Shown: positions 14,170 through 22,936, numbered from the stretch's first letter. The stretch: DNA of 64,000 nt from CAZAQV01 sp964487255 (GCA_964487255.1 CAZAQV010000025.1:29740-93739), one strand, 5' to 3'. Notes: generated from the sequence alone by a model not told the origin. Program-made: numbers and translations.

Positions 14170-15930
14170 ATGGGTAGCGATGCTTGGCTTGCGGTCGCGG
14201 TCGTCGTCGCGACATTCGTCGCGCTAGGCATCAGCCAGCTGCCCGCATACATCATTTTGTGGTCGGGGCTTGCGGTGCTGCTGGTCTCGGGCGTCGTTTC
14301 CGTCGAGCAAGGGCTTGCAGGTCTCGCCAACGAAGGCGTGGTGACCGTCGCGGTGCTCTTCATCGTTGCCGCAGGTTTGCGCCAGACCGGCGCACTGGGC
14401 TTCGTCGTGCAGCGCGCGCTGGGTTATCCCAAGACGCTGCGTGGTGCCTTGTTTCGCATGGTCCTTCCAGTCAGCGTCTCGAGCGCTTTCTTGAATAACA
14501 CGCCCGTCGTCGCCATGGTGATGCCGGCAGTGTTCGACTGGTGCAAGCGCGCGCTCTTGCCGCCTTCAAAGCTTCTCATTCCACTCAGCTACGCGGCCAT
14601 CTTGGGCGGACTGTGCACGACCATCGGCACCAGCACCAACCTGGTGGTCAACGGCCTGCTGATCGACGCGGGTCAGCCTGGACTCGGTTTGTTCGAAATC
14701 GCGTGGCTTGGCGTGCCGTGCGTGCTCGTCGGGGTGCTGTTCATCGTGGCCGCGGCGCCCAATCTCTTGCCGGCGCGCTCCAGCATCGCGCAAGTTCCCA
14801 CCGACCCGCGCGAGTACGTTGTCGAAATGCTTGCGGGCGAGGCCCTCGACGGCAAGTCCGTACAAGACGCCGGCCTGCGTAACTTGCCGGGGCTCTACCT
14901 GATGGAAGTGCATCGCCGTGAGCGCATCATCGCGGCCGTTGACCCGACGCTTTTGCTCGAGCAAGGCGACCGCTTGGTGTTTGTGGGCGTCGTCGACTCG
15001 GTGCTCGACCTGCAACGCATCGCGGGGCTACAGCCCGTCACCCAGCAGGTGTTCAAGCTGCACGCGCATCGCGCAGACCGCTGCTTCGCCGAAGTCGTCA
15101 TCTCGTCCACCCATCCCAACGTGGGCGAGACCATTCGTGACGGTCGCTTCCGCACCCGTTACGGCGCTGTGGTCATCGCGGTTTCGCGTGACGGTGCGCG
15201 ACTCGCCGGTCGCATCGGTGACATCGAGCTGCACGTAGGCGATGTGCTCTTGGTCGAAACCACGTCGGCGTTCGTCGAGCGGCACCGCAACTCGCGCGAC
15301 TTTTACCTCGTGAGCCAGCTCGACGGTGAAGGGCCGCCCACCACCACGCGCGCGCCGTTGGCGCTCGCCATTTTGGTGGCCATGGTGGCGCTCGTCGGCT
15401 TCGGTTGGCTCTCGATGCTGCAGGGCTCCCTGGTCGCCGCGGGCCTGATGCTGCTCAGCAAGTGCTGCTCTGAAGAGACGGCGCGCCGCAGCGTCGACTG
15501 GGCCCTCTTGCTCGCGATCGCGGCCGCGTTTGGCCTTGGCGCCGCGCTCCAAGAGACCGGCGTCGCGCAGGCTTTGGCGTCGCTCATCCTGAGTCGCACC
15601 GCGAATAGCCCCTGGATCGCGCTCGTTCTCATCTACATCGTCACCGCCGTCCTGACCGAGTTCGTCACCAATAACGCCGCCGCGGTCATCGTGTTTCCGA
15701 TCGCTCTGAGTACCGCACAGATGCTCGGCGTCGACCCCAAGCCCTTCATTGTCACCATCATGTTCGCGGCCTCGGCAAGCTTCATCACGCCGCTGGGTTA
15801 CCAGACCAACATGATGGTCTACGGCCCCGGTGGCTACCGGCTTACAGACTTCGCGCGCCTTGGCGTACCGCTCAGTCTGCTCATCGGCACGGTGACCTGC
15901 GTGCTTGCGCCGCGCATCTGGCCTTTCTAA
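14170..15930 (+). CDS. SLC13/DASS-type anion transporter with two TrkA-C (RCK_C) domains
   Basis: 586 residues. Two blocks of hydrophobic helices (~5-190 and ~400-586) flank a soluble central region (~215-380) holding two TrkA-C domains, each with the G..I.....GD.LL pattern (LLLEQGDRLVFVG, HVGDVLLVET). Transport signatures are FLNNTPVVAMVMP and the paired TTIGTSTNLVVNGL in the first half, and TEFVTNNAAAVIVFP with TPLGYQTNMMVYGPGGY in the second. The family imports sulfate, dicarboxylates or similar anions with sodium; the substrate cannot be read here. Divergent from uhpT with a 63-bp gap. Confidence 0.92.
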   Translation: MGSDAWLAVAVVVATFVALGISQLPAYIILWSGLAVLLVSGVVSVEQGLAGLANEGVVTVAVLFIVAAGLRQTGALGFVVQRALGYPKTLRGALFRMVLPVSVSSAFLNNTPVVAMVMPAVFDWCKRALLPPSKLLIPLSYAAILGGLCTTIGTSTNLVVNGLLIDAGQPGLGLFEIAWLGVPCVLVGVLFIVAAAPNLLPARSSIAQVPTDPREYVVEMLAGEALDGKSVQDAGLRNLPGLYLMEVHRRERIIAAVDPTLLLEQGDRLVFVGVVDSVLDLQRIAGLQPVTQQVFKLHAHRADRCFAEVVISSTHPNVGETIRDGRFRTRYGAVVIAVSRDGARLAGRIGDIELHVGDVLLVETTSAFVERHRNSRDFYLVSQLDGEGPPTTTRAPLALAILVAMVALVGFGWLSMLQGSLVAAGLMLLSKCCSEETARRSVDWALLLAIAAAFGLGAALQETGVAQALASLILSRTANSPWIALVLIYIVTAVLTEFVTNNAAAVIVFPIALSTAQMLGVDPKPFIVTIMFAASASFITPLGYQTNMMVYGPGGYRLTDFARLGVPLSLLIGTVTCVLAPRIWPF

Positions 15931-15955
15931 ACAGCGTCTTGCTACACTGGCGGGC

Positions 15956-16630
15956 GTGTTCGGCTTCTTTGTGCCCTTTCTCGTTCTCGGCGCGCTCTGG
16001 TGGTTTCTCTGGAGGTTTGTCTTCTCACGTCGCGCGCGGCTCTTGCGTCGTTTTGGGCAGCAGGGCGTGGTCTTGCTTTCGGCAGCCCGCGAGGGGCAGA
16101 TTGCACGCTTTGTGGGTCGCGTTTCGTACCTCGACCCGCCGCTTGAGGCTCCGCTGAGTGGGCGCTCGTGCGTTTGCTACGAGGGGATCCTTGAGCAGAT
16201 GCAGAGCTCCGGCAACAGCTCCCATTGGTCGAAGGTCGGCAGCGAGGTCAAGTCGGTTCGAGCGTTCTATCTTGACGGCGTACACGAACGCGCGATCGTG
16301 CAGCTTGAAAACCCTACCGTCCTTATCGTTGACGACCACCATACGAGGTCGGGTATGCTCGATGATCCAACCGCCCGCGAACAAAAGTTCGCCCAGCGTA
16401 TCGGGGTCTCCACGCAGGGTTTTGTCTTCAACAAGTCGATGCGCTACCGCGAGGGTGTGATCGAAGAAGGTGAGCTCGTGGCCGTGGTCGGCAAGTGTAT
16501 GTTCGAACGTGACCCGACGCCGGGCGCGCGCGGTGGCTACCGTGGTCAGGCGCTCCGTAAGCGCATCGTCCGTCCCGACGACCAAGACATGCTGCTCAGC
16601 GACGAGCCACAGGCTGCGCGCGTCAACTAA
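15956..16630 (+). CDS. Membrane-anchored protein with a GIDE-like domain
   Basis: I place the start at GTG 15956, which avoids overlap with the transporter; an upstream in-frame start at 15905 would add 17 residues. An N-terminal membrane helix (FGFFVPFLVLGALWWFLW) is followed by basic residues and a soluble part. The segment with ARFVGRVSYLDPPLEAPLSG and RSCVCYEGILE resembles the GIDE domain of mitochondrial E3 ligase MUL1/GIDE and its bacterial relatives, whose role is not settled. No RING finger or catalytic motif is visible. The gene is probably transcribed with the transporter. Confidence 0.72.
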   Translation: MFGFFVPFLVLGALWWFLWRFVFSRRARLLRRFGQQGVVLLSAAREGQIARFVGRVSYLDPPLEAPLSGRSCVCYEGILEQMQSSGNSSHWSKVGSEVKSVRAFYLDGVHERAIVQLENPTVLIVDDHHTRSGMLDDPTAREQKFAQRIGVSTQGFVFNKSMRYREGVIEEGELVAVVGKCMFERDPTPGARGGYRGQALRKRIVRPDDQDMLLSDEPQAARVN

Positions 16631-16820
16631 ATCAGCACAGCGAGTAGGTGTGGCTTCTTTGGGGCACTGTGACGGGATGCCCCACGTGTGAGGCGTGGCA
16701 TGCTTTCGTGGAGGCCACGCTCGGTTGCCAAAAAAGCAGTGGATTGGCTGATGGCACAGAGCATGCACCTTCTTTTACCCACGTAAGAACGCGAACCCCT
16801 AGGACGGATAGGAGGCCCCC
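16631..16820. other. Intergenic region with two small hairpins
   Basis: Two stem-loops lie close together: GGGGCA/TGCCCC at 16661-16683 and CCACG/CGTGG at about 16682-16698. No T-tract follows, so they are not classic terminators. The Shine-Dalgarno of the next gene (AGGAGG, near 16811) marks the right end. Confidence 0.3.
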
Positions 16821-17117
16821 ATGGCCCATGGCAACAATGGCTACAGCTCGTACAGCGTTTGGGAGCGCATCAAGCGCGCGCTCGTGGGCGATGATGCCGA
16901 GAGCGTGAACGAGCAAGTGCTCTCGTCGCGGCACATTCTCGAAAACTACGAGCAGGCTCTCCGTTTCGGATATAGGTCGGCCCAGAAATACGGCGCTACC
17001 CATCCACGCTGGGGTGACGACATCGACAGTAAGCTGCGCTCGGAGTATCCCGGCGATTACCTGCGCGACCGAGCCAATATTCGCCACGCCTACGAGTTTT
17101 CGCGTTGCGCCAACTAG
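16821..17117 (+). CDS. Hypothetical protein, 98 residues
   Basis: Has a strong AGGAGG Shine-Dalgarno about 5 nt before the ATG, so translation is likely. The product is soluble, helical and rich in Tyr, Arg and Asn, starting with an NGNNGYSSYS-like polar stretch followed by a helix with WERIKRAL. I recognise no family. Its stop codon TAG lies inside the CTAG that flanks a MITE-like element (17118-17271), so the original C-terminus may have been longer and cut by the insertion. Confidence 0.65.
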   Translation: MAHGNNGYSSYSVWERIKRALVGDDAESVNEQVLSSRHILENYEQALRFGYRSAQKYGATHPRWGDDIDSKLRSEYPGDYLRDRANIRHAYEFSRCAN

Positions 17118-17271
17118 TGTCCGATCCACTCAGGTTGTCGCAGGAGGCGAAGAGAGGTTTGTTCGAATCAAGGCGCGAAAACGAAGGACGTGCAGCGTAC
17201 ATTCGAGTTTGAGTAACGCCGAGTCGGGCGAAGCTCACAAGAAAACTGTGACAACTTGGGTGGATCGGACA
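17118..17271. mobile_element. MITE-like element with ~26-bp imperfect terminal inverted repeats, CTAG flanks
   Basis: The left end TGTCCGATCCAC (17118 on) is mirrored by GTGGATCGGACA (ending 17271). Including the flanking CTAG, the ends pair over 30 bp with three mismatches. CTAG is present at both sides (17114-17117 and 17272-17275), as expected of a 4-bp target-site duplication such as those made by IS5-like transposases. The 154-bp interior has no gene, so it would be mobilised in trans. Confidence 0.8.
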
Positions 17272-18444
17272 CTAGAGGGCTTGGGGCGCGAACAGGCGTT
17301 CTTCGAGCAAGCGGCCTCGGGCATCGACACGGTAGCGCACGGCCATGTGCCAGCCGATGGTCTTGTCCTGACGCTTCCATGACGGCTTGGTGTTGCAGCG
17401 CGGACACGGCGCGCAACCGACTTTGGGGTCGCACACGCACTGAGGACACTGGGGCTGCACTTGGATGCGCGGGCCTTTGGCCACTGCGAGTCGTTCCGCG
17501 TAGAACAACACGTCAAGCTGCGCTTTGTCGTCATCCCAGCTCGGTAGGGCGCCGATACGGGTGCCTTGGCGGTCGATCCACTCCCAGTCTTCGGGCACAT
17601 CAGCGCGCTGCTTTTTGACGAGTGCCTCGGTTTTGGGTTTCGCGCGTTCGAGCTCGCGGTCAAAGCGCGTGCGAAGGGTGCTCAAGAGCGGCTCGAGTGA
17701 AAGCGCAAAGTGCTCGCTACCGTCGAGCACCTTGGCCTCGGCGATCACAAAGTGCACGATGTTCGCCCCGAGGCTTCGCGCTTCGGCTTCGATGAGGTGC
17801 GCGCGAGAACACAAGCCCCATTGGTTGGGCGTGTCGAGAAGAAACATGGCGACCTTGGGGCGAGAGGTTTGTCCGCGCATGTCGGTTACGGTCCAGCTTT
17901 GAATCGGGTTGAAGCCGCGCCCATCTTCGGAGACGAAGTAGACCGCGTAAGCAGACGTGTTCTTTCCGTAGAAGCGATATTCGGTTCGCTCCGGGCTTTG
18001 GTCGATGTTGCCGCCCCACATGATGCTTCCGCCCCAGGGCTGCGCACCGGCGCTCATCAGCACGCCGCGCACGGTGCCGCGTTGCTCCGGCCAAACTTGC
18101 AGCGGGAGGAGTTCTTGTCTCTTCCACTGACGCACCGCCTTGCGTTGGACCTGGTGGACGGTGAGCTGTTTAGCGGCGACGTCCTCACAGGGCATTTGCG
18201 CGACTGATGCTTTGTCGTTCGACGCGCTCTGTGCGTCCGTGCTTGCACTTTGTGCGTCCGCGCTTGCACTTTGTGCGTCCGCGCTTGCACTTTGTGCGTC
18301 CGCGCTTGCACTTTGTGCGCTCTGGTCCTGCACGCTCTCGTTTCGGGCACTTCGCTCATGCGCGCCGTGCGCTTCGGGCGATGCACCGCCGCACGCTGTA
18401 AGCAAGGGAGAAGCGATCATCCAAAAACATAACGGTCGAACCAT
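17272..18444 (-). CDS. Lipoprotein with SASADAQ repeats
   Basis: 390 residues from an ATG at 18444; longer upstream starts would bury the signal peptide. The N-terminus is a lipoprotein signal with lipobox LTAC (C18), so the protein is likely anchored in a membrane. Residues ~40-75 repeat the heptad QSASADA about four times, a flexible linker. The mature domain (~80-330) is unrecognised; it contains MWGGNIDQSPERTEYRFYGK and VAMFLLDTPNQWGLCSR. Near the C-terminus is a Cys cluster (CPQCVCDPKVGCAPCPRCN), plausibly metal-binding or disulphide-linked. The stop codon lies in the CTAG beside the MITE. Confidence 0.8.
   Translation of the reverse strand: MVRPLCFWMIASPLLTACGGASPEAHGAHERSARNESVQDQSAQSASADAQSASADAQSASADAQSASTDAQSASNDKASVAQMPCEDVAAKQLTVHQVQRKAVRQWKRQELLPLQVWPEQRGTVRGVLMSAGAQPWGGSIMWGGNIDQSPERTEYRFYGKNTSAYAVYFVSEDGRGFNPIQSWTVTDMRGQTSRPKVAMFLLDTPNQWGLCSRAHLIEAEARSLGANIVHFVIAEAKVLDGSEHFALSLEPLLSTLRTRFDRELERAKPKTEALVKKQRADVPEDWEWIDRQGTRIGALPSWDDDKAQLDVLFYAERLAVAKGPRIQVQPQCPQCVCDPKVGCAPCPRCNTKPSWKRQDKTIGWHMAVRYRVDARGRLLEERLFAPQAL
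18232..18315. repeat. 21-bp tandem repeat, about four copies
   Basis: The unit ACTTTGTGCGTCCGCGCTTGC repeats in phase inside the lipoprotein gene at 17272-18444, giving the QSASADA heptads. Copies differ by single bases (CCGTGC/CCGCGC). Confidence 0.85.
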
Positions 18445-18470
18445 GCAGCGAGTCGCTTTCCGGTAGCCTG

Positions 18471-19550
18471 TTAGGGCAGGTCCAAGCTTGCGTTGACGGC
18501 ATCGAACTGCATGCTCATCGATAGTTGCGTGCAGCGGTCGCTCTTCTCGGAGGCAGCGAGGTCCGCGAAGCCGCGCAGCAGGTTCGAAATCAATGATCCA
18601 GGAGCGCCGAGTCCTGGCTGCCACATGTTGAGACTCGCCAGCAGCCTGTCGACATCGATCCGGCCAGCAAAAATACCGCTCGCACTTGTGGTCGAGCCCA
18701 GCTCAAGTTCAAAGAAGACGTCCGACACCTCGATGTCGAAATCGACCCGGCCGCTATCGATGCTGAGCGGAATGTGGGGCAACTGCACGCGCAGCTCACC
18801 TTGCTCAACCCAGCCTTTGCCGCGGATAAGCGCTTGGCCGCTCACGTCGAGGTACTCGCTAAGCGCGACGAGGCGTTGCCCACCGCTGAGCTGACCGCGG
18901 CGAAGCTTTGGCGGCATATCATCGAGCGTCTTTGCGGGGTAGAAGTGCACATCGACGCAGTCGTCCGAGGCGAGCGATGAGTCTGCGGTGGCGTCGAGAC
19001 CTTCAAGCTGCACGACGAGCAGCATTCTTCCGCGTTCGATGGACTGGTCGAGAGCGTCATTGAGCGATAGCGCTTGCTCCAAGACGGGCCCCAGGTACGC
19101 AAACTGGTTGTCGACCGTGCCGCTCGCTCCCGTCTCGGGTAGGTCCTGGCAGTCTTGTGCGCACGGACAGCTCATCTCCGGCGTGCAATCGAGGTCAAAG
19201 CCTTCGCTTGAAATCGGATCACCTTGCTCGTCGTAGTCGGCGACATCCCAGTCGAGCATCGAGATGACGTACGTCTGAGTGAAACCACCTGCGCACTTGG
19301 TCGGCGCGGGCACCTCGCCGCAGCTCCAGCCTTTGGGGGGCTTGCCTGCGTCGCGCATGGTTGTGGCGTCAGCGCCAAGGCCGGTGTCCATGGCGACCGT
19401 GCTGTCGCGCCTCGCGACCGCTCCATCGCGGGCCAGCGAACTGTCCCGGCCCGCATCGCTCGATGTGTCGTCCAGGGCGGTGTGGTGTTTGCTGCAAGCC
19501 ACAAACAGGAGCGACAAGCTCACGAAATAGAGCCAAGGACGTTTGTGCAT
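18471..19550 (-). CDS. Lipoprotein, myxobacterial type, unknown function
   Basis: 359 residues. Signal peptide followed by lipobox LFVAC (C19), then an Asp/Ser/Ala/Thr-rich low-complexity linker (~25-65) typical of myxobacterial surface lipoproteins. The mature part has pairs of Cys (CGEVPAPTKC, CTPEMSCPCAQDC) near residues 75-125 that may form disulphides, then a beta-rich region with no family that I recognise. Runs in the same direction as the lipoprotein at 17272-18444, 26 bp upstream of it, so the two may form an operon. Confidence 0.8.
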   Translation of the reverse strand: MHKRPWLYFVSLSLLFVACSKHHTALDDTSSDAGRDSSLARDGAVARRDSTVAMDTGLGADATTMRDAGKPPKGWSCGEVPAPTKCAGGFTQTYVISMLDWDVADYDEQGDPISSEGFDLDCTPEMSCPCAQDCQDLPETGASGTVDNQFAYLGPVLEQALSLNDALDQSIERGRMLLVVQLEGLDATADSSLASDDCVDVHFYPAKTLDDMPPKLRRGQLSGGQRLVALSEYLDVSGQALIRGKGWVEQGELRVQLPHIPLSIDSGRVDFDIEVSDVFFELELGSTTSASGIFAGRIDVDRLLASLNMWQPGLGAPGSLISNLLRGFADLAASEKSDRCTQLSMSMQFDAVNASLDLP

Positions 19551-19650
19551 AACCGTCGGAGTACCTCAATGGTGCGAACCCTGCAAACCGGGCAGTTAGC
19601 CTAGCATCCACCCGCGTTACACCTGTCTCACTCATCGCATTAGGGTGCGC

Positions 19651-19822
19651 AGCCATGGTGCGATGAGCGTGCGGAGCCAAAGCAACGCGATTTGCCATTT
19701 GCAAATCGATCGTTGAGACGCGCAGCCGCGAAGAGCCATGGTGCGATGAGCGTGCGGAGCCAAAGCAACGCGATTTGCTATTTGCAAATCGATCGTTGAG
19801 ACGCGCAGCCGCGAAGAGCCAT
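19651..19822. repeat. 83-bp tandem duplication
   Basis: Two adjacent copies, 19651-19733 and 19734-19816, differ at one base (GCCATTT versus GCTATTT) and are followed by six bases of a third start. The unit includes ATTTGCAAAT, itself palindromic. Near identity implies recent origin. Confidence 0.9.
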
Positions 19823-19831
19823 AAACAGAGC

Positions 19832-19888
19832 GTTCCCACGTGGGAACAAGGTTGTGCCCGTGTGGGAACGTTGTTTCCACGTGGGAAC
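19832..19888. promoter_or_regulatory. Three 19-bp palindromic operator-like units
   Basis: The perfect 16-bp palindrome GTTCCCACGTGGGAAC (19832-19847) is followed at 19-bp intervals by two related units starting at 19851 and 19870, each ending in GTGGGAAC. They end 32 bp before the ATG at 19921. Regular spacing of close to two helical turns and the CACGTG core suggest binding of a dimeric regulator to the promoter of the downstream gene. Confidence 0.6.
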
Positions 19889-19920
19889 ACGAGCGGCGCG
19901 GCATCGTTTATCCTGCCGCC

Positions 19921-20556
19921 ATGCCTTCAGGTTTCGATCAACTGCACGCTTCAGCCCTTCGTGGCGTCGCCAAAAACAAAAAGCGCGCACGGGCGCTCGT
20001 GGCGGACATCCGCAAGCGCTCGACGCGCATGGCCGAAGACGCGCACGCGGTGGGCAAGGCGCTCGAAGAGCTCAGCGAAGAGCGCGTCTATTCCGCGCTC
20101 GGCTACGACAGCTTCGCGAAGCTACTCGATGGCGAAAAGCTGATGGGTCGCACGACGGCGCACCGGCTGATGTCCATCGCGCAAACCTACAGCGCCGAGC
20201 AGGTCAAAGCGCTCGGCGTGCGCAAGGCCTATGCGCTGCTCTCGTATGCCGACGCGACGCCCAAGCTCGACCACGCTGCGCTGCTCTACTCAACCAATGC
20301 GCGCATCGGCAACAAACGCGTGGAGTCGATGACCATTCGCGACATCAACGAAGCCGCCAAACGTGTGCGCGATTCCTCCGGTCGCCCCAAGCCGCGCTCC
20401 GGTCCCGAAAAGTTGGCCCGCACCGCCGCCCGCAAACTCCAAGCCCGCCTCCGTAAATCCGGCATCAAGCTCGCCAAGGTCAACATCGTGCGCCGCGAAG
20501 GCAAGCTCCGCCTCCAAGTCGAACTCGACGTCAGCGACGCCGGAAAGTTGGGGTAG
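19921..20556 (+). CDS. Putative DNA-binding regulator, 211 residues
   Basis: The start at ATG 19921 is chosen because the palindromic operators lie just upstream; an in-frame ATG at 19840 would run through them. The N-terminal half is helical. A segment TTAHRLMSIAQTYSAEQVKA at about 75-95 looks like a helix-turn-helix, and the C-terminal third is strongly basic (RKLQARLRKSGIKLAK). I recognise no named family. Autoregulation through the operator array is a reasonable guess. Confidence 0.65.
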   Translation: MPSGFDQLHASALRGVAKNKKRARALVADIRKRSTRMAEDAHAVGKALEELSEERVYSALGYDSFAKLLDGEKLMGRTTAHRLMSIAQTYSAEQVKALGVRKAYALLSYADATPKLDHAALLYSTNARIGNKRVESMTIRDINEAAKRVRDSSGRPKPRSGPEKLARTAARKLQARLRKSGIKLAKVNIVRREGKLRLQVELDVSDAGKLG

Positions 20557-20719
20557 TCTGTGCGCCTCGACGACTGGTCCCCCCGCCAGATGCGCATGGC
20601 CAACGCCTTTTGCCGCTACCGCGAAATGGCCACCGAGCTCACTCCGGAAAGGGGAGTGGGAAACCAAGCAATTTCAATAGCTAGAACCTGACTTCCGCAG
20701 CAAACGCCTACCATTTCAG

Positions 20720-20756
20720 ATTCTATATTCCAGATTCTAGAATATAGAATTATACT
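20720..20756. promoter_or_regulatory. Palindromic operator with -10 box before a leaderless start
   Basis: ATTCTATATTC (20720-20730) and GAATATAGAAT (20740-20750) form a perfect 11-bp inverted repeat around a 9-bp spacer. A -10 like TATACT (20751-20756) follows directly and the GTG start of the next gene is only 6 nt downstream, so transcription would begin at or next to the start codon. Confidence 0.6.
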
Positions 20757-20762
20757 GAGGAG

Positions 20763-21263
20763 GTGCTCAAGCCGCAGGACATTTTGCTCCTCGTGAAGCT
20801 CGCCAAGGACGCCGACAGTGAGCCCACCTTGGCGCAGCTGGCAACCGAACTTTCGATGAGCGCCTCACAAGTCCATGCGAGTGTGCAGCGTGCAGCGAAG
20901 AGTGGTCTTCTGGACAAGGCTTCTCGGCAGGTACGTTCGGCGGCATTTTTTGAGTTTTTGGTTCACGGCCTGCCGTACGTGTTTCCGGCAGAGCGCGGGT
21001 CGGTGACGCGCGGCATTCCAACCTCTGTTGCTGCTGCGCCTCTTGCGGACCATTTCGTCCAAGAAGGTTTGCCGCCGGTCTGGCCACACCCCGAGGGGCA
21101 GGTTCGAGGTGAAGCGCTCAAACCGATCTTCAAGTCGGCCCCTGAGGCCGCTTCTCGCGACCCTCAATTACATGAGTGGCTGGCGCTTATCGATGCGCTT
21201 CGCGCGGGTCGCGCGCGAGAGAAGAAACTTGCCGCCAAGGAGCTCGAAAAGAGACTCCGATGA
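20763..21263 (+). CDS. Winged-helix regulator, probably of a toxin-antitoxin type locus
   Basis: 166 residues from GTG. The first ~60 residues form a winged helix (LAQLATELSMSASQVHASVQRAAKSGLL). The middle has FEFLVHGLPYVFPAERG and the C-terminus a charged helix, the pattern of small MarR-like proteins often paired with nucleotidyltransferase-type partners (recalled, moderate certainty). No partner gene follows: the next 146 bp are non-coding. The palindrome overlapping its own -10 suggests autorepression. Confidence 0.72.
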   Translation: MLKPQDILLLVKLAKDADSEPTLAQLATELSMSASQVHASVQRAAKSGLLDKASRQVRSAAFFEFLVHGLPYVFPAERGSVTRGIPTSVAAAPLADHFVQEGLPPVWPHPEGQVRGEALKPIFKSAPEAASRDPQLHEWLALIDALRAGRAREKKLAAKELEKRLR

Positions 21264-21409
21264 ATGAACCAAAGTAGATGAGTTTGTGGGCGGGATGGGG
21301 CACATCAGAGCGGCGATGTGTTCCATCACGCTTCCGTGCAAAGTCGCCGTCGACAGAAGTCTAGAATCCCTAGCGCGCGCTTGCGCGTCGGCGTCCGCTA
21401 TGCGACCAA

Positions 21410-22915
21410 GTGCGCGTGCCCAAGCGCAGCCACCGTCTTTCGAAGTCGCGCTATCTCAAGGGCCTTCAGTGTCACAAGCGGCTGTGGCTCGAGGTGCACG
21501 AGCCAGACGCGCCGGAGCTTGAAGTGGACGACGCGCAGCAGGCCATCTTCGACACGGGCCACCGCGTGGGTGAGCGCGCGCAACAAGAGTTTGGCCCGGG
21601 CACGCTGATCGAGCTCGACCCGATAAATACGGGCCCCGCAGTCGAGGCGACGCGCGCAGCCATCGAACGCGGCGAGACGGTCATCTTCGAGGCGAGCTTC
21701 TCCGAGGACAACGTCTTCGTGGCGGTCGATGTGCTGAGCAAAGAACAAGGCGGCTGGGTTCTCTCGGAAGTCAAATCGACGGGCAGGGTCAAAGACCAAC
21801 ACGTCCCGGACGCGGCGGTGCAAGCCCATGTTCTCGAGTCCGCGGGACTTGAAGTCGCACGCCTCGAGCTGATGCATCTGAACACCCACCCGGACGAGGG
21901 CCCGCTCTTCACGCGCAGCGACGTCACGGAGCGTGCGGCCGCGCACCGCCCCGAGGTCGCGAGCAACATCAAGGCGCAGCTCGAGGTGTTGGCAGGCCCT
22001 GAGCCGAGTGTCGAGCCCGGCGATCACTGCACGTCACCCTACGACTGCCCGTTCATCGAGCGTTGCTGCGAGGCGCCGGTAGACCACTCGATCTACGAGC
22101 TGGCGAACATCAAGAGCAGCAAAAAGAAGATGGCCGCGCTCGAGGCGGCGAGCATTGAACGCATCACGGACATCCCTGCCGACTTCAAGCTCAGCGACAC
22201 GCAAGCCCGACAGCGACGCGCGGTCATCGAAGGCAAGCCCGTCGTCGAACCGGGTCTAAAACAGGCGCTCTCAGAGTTTGAGTTCCCGATCGCGATGCTC
22301 GACTTCGAAACGGTGGGCGCGACGTTGCCGGTTTGGCGTGGCGCGAGTCCTTTTCAAGCCATCGCTGCGCAGTTTAGCGTGCACGTGGTCCACGAAGACG
22401 GTCGTGTGGCGCACCACGCGTTTTTGGCGCCTTCAGAAGACGTGGGCCTTGCCCCCGACCCGCGGCCTTCGCTGGCCGCAGCGCTCGTTCCTGCACTGGC
22501 AGGTGCGAACACGGTTCTGGCTTGGAACGCCAGCTTCGAGCGTCGCTGCCTCAAAGACCTTGCGGAGGCTTCACCCGAGCATCGCGCTGCGCTCGAATCG
22601 GCGCTCGATAAACTTGCGGACCTTCTGCCCGTCGTGCGCAAAAACTTCTACCACCCCAACTTTCACGGCAGCTTCTCTATCAAGGCCGTCGCGCCAGCGC
22701 TCTTGCCCGACCTCACTTACGCCGACCTCGAAGTCGCCGACGGCGGCACGGCATCCAATGCACTCGAAGCGCTCCTCAGCGCACCCGAACAAATCCCCGC
22801 CGCCCGACGCGCCCAACTCCGCAACCAACTCCTCACCTACTGCAACCACGATACGTTGGTGATGGTCGAACTCTGGCGCTACCTACACAGGCTTGCGGAC
22901 GACGTCACGCCGTAG
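21410..22915 (+). CDS. DUF2779-family nuclease (Cas4/RecB-like plus RNase H-like domain)
   Basis: 501 residues. The N-terminal half is Cas4/RecB-like: LSKSRYLKGLQCHKRLWLE, VIFEASF, then an active-site E-V-K (LSEVKSTGRVKD). Cysteines at C22 and in CTSPYDCPFIERCCE near residue 210 probably hold an Fe-S cluster. The C-terminal half begins with FPIAMLDFETV, the DxE of DEDD exonucleases, followed by VLAWNASFERRCL and a final NHDTL. This is the DUF2779 arrangement: a predicted DNA or RNA nuclease often found near mobile or defence genes. Starts GTG 21410 and GTG 21416 are both possible. Confidence 0.88.
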   Translation: MRVPKRSHRLSKSRYLKGLQCHKRLWLEVHEPDAPELEVDDAQQAIFDTGHRVGERAQQEFGPGTLIELDPINTGPAVEATRAAIERGETVIFEASFSEDNVFVAVDVLSKEQGGWVLSEVKSTGRVKDQHVPDAAVQAHVLESAGLEVARLELMHLNTHPDEGPLFTRSDVTERAAAHRPEVASNIKAQLEVLAGPEPSVEPGDHCTSPYDCPFIERCCEAPVDHSIYELANIKSSKKKMAALEAASIERITDIPADFKLSDTQARQRRAVIEGKPVVEPGLKQALSEFEFPIAMLDFETVGATLPVWRGASPFQAIAAQFSVHVVHEDGRVAHHAFLAPSEDVGLAPDPRPSLAAALVPALAGANTVLAWNASFERRCLKDLAEASPEHRAALESALDKLADLLPVVRKNFYHPNFHGSFSIKAVAPALLPDLTYADLEVADGGTASNALEALLSAPEQIPAARRAQLRNQLLTYCNHDTLVMVELWRYLHRLADDVTP

Positions 22916-22936
22916 AGGGGGTAGGAGGGGCGAAGG

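Larger units (their letters stand above)
19551..19920. other. Intergenic region without a gene
   Basis: This 370-bp gap holds an 83-bp direct duplication and three 19-bp palindromic units listed separately. No open frame here shows a start with a ribosome-binding site. Confidence 0.7.

Noticed and set aside
18140..18466. Repeated Cys/Val-rich peptide (CVRACTL-like) in rightward frames
   Set aside because: An out-of-frame reading of the 21-bp repeats in the leftward lipoprotein gene.
21264..21409. Lost toxin partner after the winged-helix gene
   Set aside because: No coding remnant could be recognised in this gap, so nothing was annotated.
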